This document shows, piece by piece, positions 8,854-17,849 of a stretch of 50,876 nt of DNA. Within the stretch, counting starts at the first letter, position 1; each line of letters starts with the position of its first letter. The position numbers and the translations under genes were made by a program. The DNA is taken from the NCBI GenBank assembly GCA_017617295.1, contig JAFZWN010000113.1:1-50876 (forward strand). The letters run 5' to 3'. The notes beneath the pieces are model-generated. The model was given only the letters and a program-made list of their open reading frames with translations. It searched no databases and was not told the origin of the DNA. This DNA comes from Clostridiales bacterium. Its GTDB lineage: Bacteria; Bacillota; Clostridia; Saccharofermentanales; Saccharofermentanaceae.

Positions 8854-9939
8854 ATGGATTTTGAGAAGATAAGCAGTATCCCCCCCTTTTCGCTTGGGAA
8901 AGAAGAAAAAGAGAAGATGCTCACAAAGCGTCTTTCTGAACTTACGGAATTTCACAGGAAGAACTGTCCCGAATACGGAAGGATGCTCAAAAGCATCGGA
9001 TACGATGAGAAAGAAGTAAGATCCTATAAGGATCTTCCTTTTCTTCCTGTCCGCCTTTTTAAGGAGCTCGATCTTAAGTCTGTCCCGGAAGAAGAAGTGG
9101 TCAAGACCATGACGTCATCGGGAACATCCGGACAGGCTGTGAGCAGGATATTCCTGGATAAGGATACATCTGCAAATCAGCAAAAGACAATGGTCAAGAT
9201 AGTGTCTGAATTTACCGGTTCATCGCGCATGCCAATGATCATAATCGATTGTCCCGGGGTGATCAAGAACAGGGCGATGTTCTCAGCCAGAGGTGCCGGA
9301 ATACTCGGTTTTTCGATATTCGGTTCGAAGAGGATCTATGCACTCGATGACGATATGAAACTCGATGTCGGGGGACTTCGGGAATTCCTGGAAAAATACA
9401 AAGGACAGAAGATATTACTGTTCGGTTTTACGTTCATGATATGGCAGTTCTTCTATAAAGAGCTCCTGAGGCTTAAGGAAGAAGGTATAACTTTCGATCT
9501 GTCGGACGGGATACTTATACATGGCGGAGGCTGGAAGAAACTTATATCTGAGGCTGTGAGCCATGACAGGTTCCATGCTGACCTTAAGGATATATGCGGG
9601 ATAGAGCATATTCATGATTATTACGGAATGGTGGAGCAGACCGGATGTATCTATATGGAATGCGAATGTGGTCATCTCCATTCCAGCATTTATTCCGATA
9701 TCATTATCAGAAGAGGTTCGGACTTCTCTGAAGCTCCTGCGGGTGAACCCGGGATAATACAGGTTGTAAGCACTATTCCGGAATCTTATCCCGGTCATAG
9801 TCTCCTTACGGAGGATGAGGGTGTCGTCTTAGGTGAGGATGACTGTCCGTGCGGACGCAAAGGAAAGTACGTTAAGATCTTAGGAAGGCTCAAGGAAGCC
9901 GAGATCAGGGGGTGCAGTGATACATATGCCGCTAAGTGA
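8854..9939 (+). CDS. LuxE-like acyl-protein synthetase
   Basis: Member of the LuxE/PaaK-type AMP-forming family. LuxE joins an acyl group to itself through ATP and hands it to the LuxC reductase. The nucleotide loop SSGTSGQAVSR lies near residues 88-98; FGFTFMIW, HGGGWKKL and YGMVEQTG follow as in LuxE proteins. The C-terminal part carries CECGH near 269 and CPCGRKG near 331, a possible metal site. 361 residues is close to LuxE length. It overlaps the LuxC-like gene by 23 bases, the same pairing as in lux operons, but no luciferase genes are present. Two activating enzymes side by side suggest sequential activation before reduction. Confidence 0.83.
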   Translation: MDFEKISSIPPFSLGKEEKEKMLTKRLSELTEFHRKNCPEYGRMLKSIGYDEKEVRSYKDLPFLPVRLFKELDLKSVPEEEVVKTMTSSGTSGQAVSRIFLDKDTSANQQKTMVKIVSEFTGSSRMPMIIIDCPGVIKNRAMFSARGAGILGFSIFGSKRIYALDDDMKLDVGGLREFLEKYKGQKILLFGFTFMIWQFFYKELLRLKEEGITFDLSDGILIHGGGWKKLISEAVSHDRFHADLKDICGIEHIHDYYGMVEQTGCIYMECECGHLHSSIYSDIIIRRGSDFSEAPAGEPGIIQVVSTIPESYPGHSLLTEDEGVVLGEDDCPCGRKGKYVKILGRLKEAEIRGCSDTYAAK

Positions 9940-11128
9940 TGATATCTTAAAGCGTGTTACATTTCTCGTAGGATCTTCCGATACGGTTTCCCGTATAGGA
10001 GATGTTACGGGAATTGAGCCTTTTGGAGAAGAGGTCACGGAATTTCTGAACGATGTATCAAGAGAACTTCTGAAAAGCCCCGCCGCCAAAGGTTATCCGG
10101 ATGTCGTGACATTCGGGTTCTGGCTTAGAAAGGCTTCGGTTAATAAGCTTAAGGAGAGGTTTGTTACGGATGGAAGGATACGTCTCGGTAAGGGCGTTGT
10201 TTTTCACATAGCTCCGTCTAATGTCCCTGTTAATTTTGCATACAGCCTTGCAGCGGGGCTTATGACCGGAAATGCAAATGTGGTAAGGGTACCGAGTAAG
10301 GATTTCCCTCAGGTCAGGATCATTACGGATGCATTATCTTCGGTGCTTGAAAGATATGAGGAGCTGAAACCTTATGTTATCTGTGTCAGATATGGAAGGG
10401 ACAGCGAGATCAACGATGCATTCAGTTCTGTATGTGATATGAGAGTCGTCTGGGGAGGCGATAATACTATCGCGGAACTTAGAAAGTCCCCTCTTCCTCC
10501 GCGCTCCGGCGAGATAACGTTTGCCGACCGTTATTCTCTGGCAGTTATCGATTCCGATTCTTATATGTCAGCCGAAGATAAAGACCGTATAGCACAGGAT
10601 TTTTATAACGATACATATCTTACTGATCAGAATGCCTGCACCAGTCCCATGATAGTGGTATGGACGGGAAGCAGGATCTCTGATTCACAGGAAATATTCT
10701 GGGGAAGACTTCATACGCTGGTAAAGGAAAAATATGAATTCAAGCCGATACAGGCGGTAAACAAGCTCACCAAGTCATATCTGGCATCCTGTGCACTGGA
10801 TACCGGTAAGATTTCTCATGAGGATAATCTTCTTGTTCGTGTAGAAGTAAATGAACTTACGGAAAAAGTCATCGGGTATAGGGACAACAGCGGATTCTTT
10901 TTTGAATATGCCTGCAGTGATATAAGGGAACTTATCCCGATCTGTAACGATAAAAGATGCCAGACGATAGGATATATAGGAGATTCCTCTGTGTTTATGC
11001 CTCTTATTGCTTCTAAAGTTAAAGGGATCGACCGTATAGTCCCTGTCGGAAGGACAATGGATTTTGATCTGATATGGGACGGCTACGATCTGCCTTCAGT
11101 TCTTACAAGGACAATAGCCGTAGAGTAA
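9917..11128 (+). CDS. LuxC-like acyl reductase (acyl-thioester to aldehyde)
   Basis: Aldehyde-dehydrogenase-fold reductase of the LuxC family, reducing an acyl thioester to an aldehyde with NADPH. The catalytic Cys is Cys241 in DQNACTSPM; FHIAPSNVPVNFAYSLAAG near 97 matches the cofactor-binding part. At 403 residues it is shorter than the roughly 480 of bacterial-luminescence LuxC. The GTG at 9917 is chosen because a GGGGG stretch lies five bases before it; ATG at 9926 is the alternative. The product aldehyde could feed the transketolase of the same cassette or become a sugar branch; this is inference. Confidence 0.83.
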   Translation: MIHMPLSDDILKRVTFLVGSSDTVSRIGDVTGIEPFGEEVTEFLNDVSRELLKSPAAKGYPDVVTFGFWLRKASVNKLKERFVTDGRIRLGKGVVFHIAPSNVPVNFAYSLAAGLMTGNANVVRVPSKDFPQVRIITDALSSVLERYEELKPYVICVRYGRDSEINDAFSSVCDMRVVWGGDNTIAELRKSPLPPRSGEITFADRYSLAVIDSDSYMSAEDKDRIAQDFYNDTYLTDQNACTSPMIVVWTGSRISDSQEIFWGRLHTLVKEKYEFKPIQAVNKLTKSYLASCALDTGKISHEDNLLVRVEVNELTEKVIGYRDNSGFFFEYACSDIRELIPICNDKRCQTIGYIGDSSVFMPLIASKVKGIDRIVPVGRTMDFDLIWDGYDLPSVLTRTIAVE

Positions 11129-11140
11129 GGAAGGCCGCCG

Positions 11141-12367
11141 GTGAATATCATTTATCTCACATTGGATGATTTTGAAAGTCTGAACAGTTACAGGAGCATT
11201 AATACAGACCTTCTCCGTGTATTCAGGGATAAGGGACACAAGGTGTATGTCATATCCCCCGAGGAACGTAAGAAAGGCGGCAGAACACGTCTTATAGAAG
11301 AGGACGGTGCCTATATCCTGAAACCCAGGATAGGGAATATCCAGAAGACTAATTTCATTGAGAAGGGAATAAGTACCGTTACTATCGGAAGCATTCTGAA
11401 CAGAGCCGTTAACAGGTATCTGTCAGGTGTTCATTTCGATCTGATCATGTATTGTACGCCGCCGATTACTTTCCTCAGTACGATAAGGTATCTGAAAAAG
11501 CGGGACGGGGCAAAGACATATCTTATCCTTAAAGATATCTTCCCCCAGAATGCAGTTGATATCGGGATCCTTGGTGAAAGCGGGATCAAAGGGTTGCTTT
11601 TTAAGTATTTCCGCGATCAGGAAAAAAAGCTGTATAAGATATCTGACAAGATCGGCTGCATGAGTCCTGCAAATATCAGGTTTGTTATAGAACATAACCC
11701 GGAGATCGATCCTTCCAAGGTGGAGGAATGTCCCAACTGTGTCGAAGTTTCTGACAAGAGCGTTACTCCTGATCTCCGCTTCGAACTTCGTTCCAGATAC
11801 GGTATCCCTCAGGATAAGACAGTCTTCGTGTATGGCGGAAATCTGGGAAGACCGCAGGGGATTCCGTTCCTTATCGAATGCCTTAAGAAGTGTTCGGATA
11901 TTAAGGATGCGTTTTTTCTTATCGTTGGTAACGGGACTGAGTATGGCCTGCTTGACGAGTATGTAAAAACGTCCGGTCAGAAAAATGTGAAACTGATGTC
12001 ACAGTTACCCCGCGATGACTACGACAATATGGTGGGAGCGTGTGATATAGGGATGATATTCCTGGATCACAGGTTCACGATCCCTAACTTTCCGAGCCGG
12101 ATGCTCAGCTATATGGCTGCCGGACTGCCTGTTCTGGCATGTACCGACAGGTCAACGGATCTGGGTAAGGTTATTACCGAAGGAGGATTCGGATGGTGGC
12201 GTGAGAGTAATGATGCGGATAAAGTGAGAGAGCTTATTCTTGAGATCATCGATTCGGGTTATGATCATATGGGAGATCAAGGGTTCGATTACCTTAACAT
12301 GTATTATCCGGTAACAAGGGCATATGATATAATCATTAAGAATTTTGAGGAGAGGGAAGGCATTTAA
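11141..12367 (+). CDS. Glycosyltransferase, GT4 family (WbuB-like)
   Basis: GT-B fold glycosyltransferase that adds one sugar to the lipid-linked glycan at the cytoplasmic membrane face. The N-terminal half starts with the IIYLTLDDFES strand and has ILKDIFPQNAVDIGIL near 128, a stretch shared with WbuB-type amino-sugar transferases. The nucleotide-binding half has VFVYGGNLGRPQG near 229 and FPSRMLSYMAAGLPVLA near 310, where the retaining GT4 E-x7-E motif would fall. Start is GTG after AAGGAAGG. It is the only recognisable glycosyltransferase besides the initiating PGT, few for so large a locus. Donor sugar unknown. Confidence 0.85.
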   Translation: MNIIYLTLDDFESLNSYRSINTDLLRVFRDKGHKVYVISPEERKKGGRTRLIEEDGAYILKPRIGNIQKTNFIEKGISTVTIGSILNRAVNRYLSGVHFDLIMYCTPPITFLSTIRYLKKRDGAKTYLILKDIFPQNAVDIGILGESGIKGLLFKYFRDQEKKLYKISDKIGCMSPANIRFVIEHNPEIDPSKVEECPNCVEVSDKSVTPDLRFELRSRYGIPQDKTVFVYGGNLGRPQGIPFLIECLKKCSDIKDAFFLIVGNGTEYGLLDEYVKTSGQKNVKLMSQLPRDDYDNMVGACDIGMIFLDHRFTIPNFPSRMLSYMAAGLPVLACTDRSTDLGKVITEGGFGWWRESNDADKVRELILEIIDSGYDHMGDQGFDYLNMYYPVTRAYDIIIKNFEEREGI

Positions 12368-12491
12368 GACGATGATCAAGGATATTTTTTTATCCGGTTA
12401 TTTGTAAATTTTTTGCTAGATTGTATTTTCATGGATCAAATAGTTAATAAACGATATACAAAACGAATACGATTATAAAATCGGAGTGATT

Positions 12492-13631
12492 ATGAGAGAG
12501 TACAAGATATGTAAATGCTGCGTTATGGATACAACGGATGACGATATTATCTTTGATTCAGATGGCATTTGTCAGCGTTGTAAAGAGTATAAAGAGCGTA
12601 TAGAGCCGGAATGGAATCATGGATTCGGGCATGAAAAAGAATTAGATGACCTGATCAGGAAGATCAAAGATTCCGGGAAAAACAATGATTATGACTGCAT
12701 TTTGGGGCTTTCCGGCGGAGTGGATTCTTCATATATGCTGCATATGGCTGTAAAAGAATGGGGGCTGCGTCCATTCGTTTTCCATATTGATGCGGGATGG
12801 AATCTGCCCGTTGCCGAGAATAATATAAGACGCATGACTGATAAACTCGGTGTTGAGCTTCATATCGAAAAAATGGATTGGAACGAAATGCGTGAAATGC
12901 AGCTTGCCTGGTTCAGGACCGGACTGGAAGCGTTGGATGCTCCTCAGGATCATGCATTTATAGCAGTGATCGATAAATATTCAAGAGAGCTGAAAGTTAA
13001 ATATATCCTTAACGGCTATAATATCTCTACGGAGATAATTGCTGATCCCAGCTCTTGGGGAAAAGGGGCAGGCTCGAGCGGGGACAGTACTTACATGAAA
13101 GATGTAATAAAAAAGCACTGTAATATCCCGATAAAAAATTATACTTATACTAACGGGTTCAAGCACAAATTCTGGATCCCTTATGTTTTGGGAGTGAAAA
13201 CAATAAAACCTCTGAATCTGGTCCCGATCACCTACGATAAGATGCTGGAAACGTTAAAAAGGGAATATGGATATGAGTCTTACGGACAAAAGCATTTTGA
13301 AGATCTTTTAACAAAGTTTTTAGAAGGATGGTGGTCTCCCAGGAAATTCGGACATGATATCAGGAGAGCACAACTGTCGAGTCTGATCGTAACCGGTCAG
13401 ATGGACCGTGAAGAGGCGCTGAAGATATTAGAGCAACCGCCTTTATCTCAGGAAGAAGGAGAGGAATTATTCAGAACGGTAGCCGGACGTCTTGAGATAT
13501 CAGAAGAAGAACTGCAGCGTTTCTTTGATCTTCCGCAGAGTAATGAAAAATATAAGAGCCAGATGTTGATGTATAACTTCGGGATCCGGCTTTATGAGTT
13601 CTTGGGAATAGAAAAACGAATAAGAAAGTGA
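12492..13631 (+). CDS. N-acetyl-sugar amidotransferase (WbpG/PseA/WbuX family)
   Basis: PP-loop ATP enzyme that makes acetamidino sugars; WbpG works with HisH- and HisF-like ammonia donors in Pseudomonas and PseA makes an acetamidino group on pseudaminic acid. The zinc-type Cys cluster CKCCVMD...CQRCKEY is at the N-terminus and the PP-loop LGLSGGVDSSYM near 70. Length 379 is typical. The ATG at 12492 has GGAG five bases before it, so it is preferred to an in-frame GTG at 12486. The 124-base AT-rich gap before it and its lower GC suggest a separate arrival or an own promoter, though no clear -35 is seen. No hisH/hisF partner is in the window. Confidence 0.87.
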   Translation: MREYKICKCCVMDTTDDDIIFDSDGICQRCKEYKERIEPEWNHGFGHEKELDDLIRKIKDSGKNNDYDCILGLSGGVDSSYMLHMAVKEWGLRPFVFHIDAGWNLPVAENNIRRMTDKLGVELHIEKMDWNEMREMQLAWFRTGLEALDAPQDHAFIAVIDKYSRELKVKYILNGYNISTEIIADPSSWGKGAGSSGDSTYMKDVIKKHCNIPIKNYTYTNGFKHKFWIPYVLGVKTIKPLNLVPITYDKMLETLKREYGYESYGQKHFEDLLTKFLEGWWSPRKFGHDIRRAQLSSLIVTGQMDREEALKILEQPPLSQEEGEELFRTVAGRLEISEEELQRFFDLPQSNEKYKSQMLMYNFGIRLYEFLGIEKRIRK

Positions 13632-13673
13632 TGTTTTCGGATAAGTATTATCTGTAGAACGGTAGAATAGACT

Positions 13674-14918
13674 ATGTTTATAAATCTTTCAGGAGATAAA
13701 GAGATCACAAAGCTTCAGAAAAAAGTCTGGCTTGCTTCGCCTACTATGCACGGCGAAGAGAAGAAATGGATCAATGAAGCGATCGATACCAACTGGGTAA
13801 CTACCATAGGAGAGAATATCAATGAGATAGAACGTCTCGCCTGCGCGAAGATCGGACGGAAACATGCCGTGGCGCTGGGTTCCGGAACAGCAGCTCTTCA
13901 TCTGGCTATCAGGCTTGCGGCCGTAAAGCTTTACGGTAAGCCGGCAACCGGACACGGAGCGCTGGAAGGAAAACGGGTATTCTGTTCCGATATGACATTT
14001 GCGGCGACGGTGGAAGGAATAGTATATGAGAACGGAATGCCGGTATTCATAGACACCGAATACGATTCCTGGAATATGGATCCCGATTCTCTTAAGAAAG
14101 CTTTTGAACTCTATCCTGATGTCAGGTTGATAGTCCTTGCACATCTATACGGAACTCCTTCGAGGATAGAAGAGATCGTAAAGATAGCGAGAGAGCATGA
14201 TGCGGTCATAATCGAAGATGCAGCCGAGAGCTTCGGCGCGTCCGTAGGTGACATTCAGACCGGATGCTTCGGAGACTATTCAGTCATCAGTTTTAACGGT
14301 AATAAGATAATAACCGGGTCATCGGGCGGAATGTTCCTTTGTGACAGCAGTGAAGATGCGAAGCTGATCAGGAAATGGTCCACTCAGAGCCGTGAGGATG
14401 CACCATGGTATCAGCATGAGGATCTCGGATATAACTACAGGATGAGTAATATCGTTGCCGGCGTTATAAGAGGCCAGCTTCCGTATCTTGATACGCATAT
14501 CGCTCTGAAAAGAGAGATCTATTACAGATATAAGGACGGTCTTAACGGACTTCCGGTCAATATGAATCCCGTCCCTTCCGGCTGTACGCCGAATTACTGG
14601 TTGTCATGCCTTATCATTGACAGGGAGGCTATGTGCAGAACATCGAGAGATAACAGCCGTGCCGCCTATATTCCGGAGAACGGGAAGAGTTGTCCTTCTG
14701 AGATACTTGAAACTTTACAGAAGTTTAATGCCGACGGGCGCCCTATATGGAAGCCGATGCATTTGCAGCCTCTATACGGCAGTATGGACTTCGTATCGGT
14801 AAAAGAAGATGCCGGAGCAGATATATTTGAGCGCGGAGTATGTCTGCCTTCTGATATAAAGATGACATCGCAAGAGCAGGATGTCATCATTGAGATCATA
14901 CGTCGTTGTTTTGAATGA
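13674..14918 (+). CDS. DegT/DnrJ/EryC1 sugar aminotransferase (PglE-like)
   Basis: PLP enzyme that adds an amino group to a keto sugar nucleotide. The cofactor lysine is Lys211 in SFNGNKIITG; IIEDAAESFGAS near 180 and GSGTAALHLAI near 68 are the other family marks. The region near residue 20 (VWLASPTMHGEE) resembles PglE-type transaminases, making the 4-amino product of the PglF-like dehydratase its likely job. 414 residues is slightly long; the N-terminal 15-20 residues may be extra, and the ribosome site before this ATG is weak. It lies away from the PglF/C/D group but in the same transcription direction. Confidence 0.82.
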   Translation: MFINLSGDKEITKLQKKVWLASPTMHGEEKKWINEAIDTNWVTTIGENINEIERLACAKIGRKHAVALGSGTAALHLAIRLAAVKLYGKPATGHGALEGKRVFCSDMTFAATVEGIVYENGMPVFIDTEYDSWNMDPDSLKKAFELYPDVRLIVLAHLYGTPSRIEEIVKIAREHDAVIIEDAAESFGASVGDIQTGCFGDYSVISFNGNKIITGSSGGMFLCDSSEDAKLIRKWSTQSREDAPWYQHEDLGYNYRMSNIVAGVIRGQLPYLDTHIALKREIYYRYKDGLNGLPVNMNPVPSGCTPNYWLSCLIIDREAMCRTSRDNSRAAYIPENGKSCPSEILETLQKFNADGRPIWKPMHLQPLYGSMDFVSVKEDAGADIFERGVCLPSDIKMTSQEQDVIIEIIRRCFE

Positions 14919-14943
14919 TAAGGGTTAGGCGGAGCTGCGAAAA

Positions 14944-16482
14944 TTGAGCGATAAGAAGATATACAGATCCATATTTTCTGTGAGTTTTATCCTGGTGATC
15001 GCCAAGATAATCGGCTTTTACAGGCAGATTTTTTTGGCACAGGAGTTTGGTGCGACTATTACTACGGATCTGATCAATATGTCGAATAACTTTGTATGCG
15101 GCGTTGTCAGCATCTTTTCCAGTACGGCCGCGACGGCGATCGTAGCTACATATGTCAAGATCTCCGATAAGGACAAGACAAAAGGCGACCGGCTGATATC
15201 GGATATCTTAAAGATAGTGGCTGTCGGCGGATGTCTCCTGGTAGCTGTGTTTGTTCTGGCGGCTCCTCTTCTGTCGAGGCTTCTGGCTCCTTCTTATTCC
15301 GATGAACTGTCTTCGGCTCTGACGTTCTATCTGAGAGTGCAGTCGCCGCTTTTATTGCTGTTCTGCTTCTCGTGCGTTTTTGACGGGCTTTTGAATTCCC
15401 ATAAGATATTTGTTCCGGGACAGCTTGCCAGCATCTTTTACAGTGCTTTTTCCATATTGGCTGTAGTCTTCTTAAAAGATGTTCTTGGCCCCGATACCAT
15501 TGTGGTCGGTTTTGTCTCATATGCAGTAGTATTCGTCCTTTTCATGGCTGTTTACTCAGGCAGGTTCTGGAAACCTGTAAAGGGAGATCCTTTGAAGAAT
15601 CCTGACGTTATCGGCCTTTTTAAGATCGTGGCACCTCTGGCATTGGGATATGCGATGATCGCAGGCAATCAGCTGGTCGACAGGATAATAGTATCGGGCA
15701 TGGATGAGGGAGTGCTTACATCAATGACTTATGCCGTAAGTCTCGTCCAGCTTATAGTAGGTCTGATCGAAGCCTGTTGTACCGTATTGTTCTCACATAT
15801 TACCGCCGGGATAGCCGCCAACGATGAAAAGGGTGTGGCAAGTATAGCACTGGATGCCATGACAGTTATCATATTTATCCTGCTTCCTGTATCCGTTATT
15901 ACCGTGATGTGTTCACAGGATATCTGTCAGGTGGCTTTTGGGCGGGGCGAATTTGATGCAGTTGCTGTCAGGAATACCGGCATAGCTCTTATGGGATACG
16001 GCTTTATGTTCGTTCCTTATGCCGTAAAGACATTATTCAGCAGATTCTGTTACGGACACCAGGATACAAGACGGCCTATGATCAATGCTGCCATTGCAAT
16101 AGCGATCAATATCATACTCAGTATCTCGCTGAGCTCTTTCTGGGGAGTGCTCGGTGTTACTGTGGCAACGAGCATTGCAGAAGTCGCAGCGGCAGCGCTA
16201 AACATGCGCAGTTCACAAAAACATTCAAAACATGTAAAATATAAAACCATATTGATAAAATTACCTTATTGGCTTTTAGGTGGTGTTCTTTGTGTTATTG
16301 CCGTTAAGGTAACTGGCGGTATCATGGCGGAAAAACGTACCTTTCTCCGTTTGATCGTATCGGCCGGAGCGGGCTTTGCCGGTTATATCGTCGGAGTAAT
16401 GCCGTGGATATTTAAGAACAGGAGCCTGATCACGACGTTATTTAAACGAAGGGGAAATAGAGAAGGATCAGATGGATTATGA
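14944..16482 (+). CDS. murJ: MurJ/MviN-type lipid-linked glycan flippase
   Basis: Polytopic membrane protein of the MOP superfamily with about 14 hydrophobic helices across 512 residues. MurJ carries lipid II over the membrane; MurJ relatives in glycan loci are thought to do the same for other lipid-linked units. The N-terminus IYRSIFSVSFILVIAKIIGFYRQIFLAQEFG has the MurJ pattern with charged residues in helix 1. No Wzx-type protein is seen in the locus, so this is the best candidate for repeat-unit export (inference). Start is TTG with GGCGGAG about nine bases ahead. It overlaps the first polymerase gene as ATGA. Confidence 0.83.
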   Translation: MSDKKIYRSIFSVSFILVIAKIIGFYRQIFLAQEFGATITTDLINMSNNFVCGVVSIFSSTAATAIVATYVKISDKDKTKGDRLISDILKIVAVGGCLLVAVFVLAAPLLSRLLAPSYSDELSSALTFYLRVQSPLLLLFCFSCVFDGLLNSHKIFVPGQLASIFYSAFSILAVVFLKDVLGPDTIVVGFVSYAVVFVLFMAVYSGRFWKPVKGDPLKNPDVIGLFKIVAPLALGYAMIAGNQLVDRIIVSGMDEGVLTSMTYAVSLVQLIVGLIEACCTVLFSHITAGIAANDEKGVASIALDAMTVIIFILLPVSVITVMCSQDICQVAFGRGEFDAVAVRNTGIALMGYGFMFVPYAVKTLFSRFCYGHQDTRRPMINAAIAIAINIILSISLSSFWGVLGVTVATSIAEVAAAALNMRSSQKHSKHVKYKTILIKLPYWLLGGVLCVIAVKVTGGIMAEKRTFLRLIVSAGAGFAGYIVGVMPWIFKNRSLITTLFKRRGNREGSDGL

Positions 16483-17849
16483 TGCGGTCTGGGAGCGGTC
16501 AGTTGACAGAATTGGTTAAGAAAACGGTTTCTTGTCTTACCGGCGAGAGATTTATGATGGGTTATGTCTTGTCATGCATGATCCTTGTTCCGTTAACCGA
16601 GCTGATCTTTCAGCTGATGGGCTTTATGTTTTTCGGATCGGCTTATGTAATTACAATATATGGAGTAATTGGTGTTTTTATCGGATTTATCAATCTGTAT
16701 TATTCCAAAGAAAGGCATTGGTCAGATTTCTTTTTTATCACTCTGAATATCTTTTTGGTTTTTTCTTTGATCTTTTCATGTGATCTTACTATATTTATTG
16801 AGGGCACTCCTGATTTTATAGAACGCCCGGAATATATAATCGCTTATTATTGCCTTATGCTGGTTTCATTCCGCATTTCTTCTGTGAGAAACAGAAAGAT
16901 ATTGTTGGGGTGTATTGTAGGCATATCATTATTTCAAGCTTGTGTGGCTGTTCCTCAAACTTTTGGATATAAAATCCTGGAAGCGCCATATGGAGCTACT
17001 TCTTATGAAGTATACGGCCTAACTCAAAATGATTGTTTTTACGGAGGCCTCAGCACCTTGTTTGTCGGGTGTTGTTCGGGCATTTTTATTCTTTGTGAAA
17101 AGAAACTGTACAGGCTGATCGCCGTAGTTTCCCTCCTTATTGCGGTATACTGTTCGGTTAACACTATGGCTCGGTTAGCGTGGGTTGGTGATATTTCGAT
17201 CCTCCTCTTTTTTGTGATATCTATCTTGATAATGAGAAAAAGGAATCCACTTGATTCCAAATATAATAGTTATTTGAATAGATATATCTTAACGATCATC
17301 ACTTGTCTTGCCGGCGTGTTACTGGCCATCTTGAATCCAAACGAGAGACCTTTGCTTTATGATCGTTTTTTCAGAACATCAAGGGAACTGAGCGAAGGAG
17401 ATTTCGGTAACGGAAGAGGAAACATTTGGTATTATTGTCTTTCTTCAGTTCCGGATCACTGGCTGACCGGTATCGGATTAAGTAATATCCCTCAATGTTT
17501 TACCGAGAATCCGAACTGGCACGAGGGAGATTACATAACGAATTTTGCACATAACATTTATATTCATATCCTTGCTACGCAGGGCGTATTTGCATTTATA
17601 AACTATATGGTCTTCCTTGTTATCTCCACTGTCAAAGCAGTAAGAAAAATACTCTTTACAGATGATAAGACCGAGCAGATCCTGACATGGATATTCCTGG
17701 CTATGTTTACCGGATATGCGGTATCTGCTTTTTTTAACTGCAGGATATGTTATGTCGAGATGTATTTTTATATTATTATCGGTTTGATGGATCCGATCAT
17801 CGCTCCCGGATCCAAAACTGCAGATATACGGAAAGCAGAAGTAAAATGA
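16479..17849 (+). CDS. O-antigen polymerase/ligase-like membrane protein, copy 1 of 3
   Basis: Integral membrane protein with about 11-12 hydrophobic segments and a Wzy/WaaL-type (O-antigen ligase) profile. The large periplasmic-type loop between about residues 290 and 365 ends in FAHNIYIHILATQG, matching the HxHN-like ligase motif, though the first His of copies 2 and 3 (HAHN) is replaced by Phe here. Such enzymes join repeat units or ligate glycan to an acceptor. It is the most diverged of three tandem paralogues. Overlaps MurJ by four bases, and the second copy by four bases. Confidence 0.8.
   Translation: MMRSGSGQLTELVKKTVSCLTGERFMMGYVLSCMILVPLTELIFQLMGFMFFGSAYVITIYGVIGVFIGFINLYYSKERHWSDFFFITLNIFLVFSLIFSCDLTIFIEGTPDFIERPEYIIAYYCLMLVSFRISSVRNRKILLGCIVGISLFQACVAVPQTFGYKILEAPYGATSYEVYGLTQNDCFYGGLSTLFVGCCSGIFILCEKKLYRLIAVVSLLIAVYCSVNTMARLAWVGDISILLFFVISILIMRKRNPLDSKYNSYLNRYILTIITCLAGVLLAILNPNERPLLYDRFFRTSRELSEGDFGNGRGNIWYYCLSSVPDHWLTGIGLSNIPQCFTENPNWHEGDYITNFAHNIYIHILATQGVFAFINYMVFLVISTVKAVRKILFTDDKTEQILTWIFLAMFTGYAVSAFFNCRICYVEMYFYIIIGLMDPIIAPGSKTADIRKAEVK

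Noticed and set aside
8854..11128. Bioluminescence (lux) operon
   Set aside because: Only LuxE- and LuxC-like genes are present; no luxA/luxB luciferase, and the setting is a sugar locus.
17747..17845. Longer N-terminus for polymerase copy 2
   Set aside because: It would overlap copy 1 by 100 bases, adds polar residues not found in copy 3, and the ATGA overlap start fits better.
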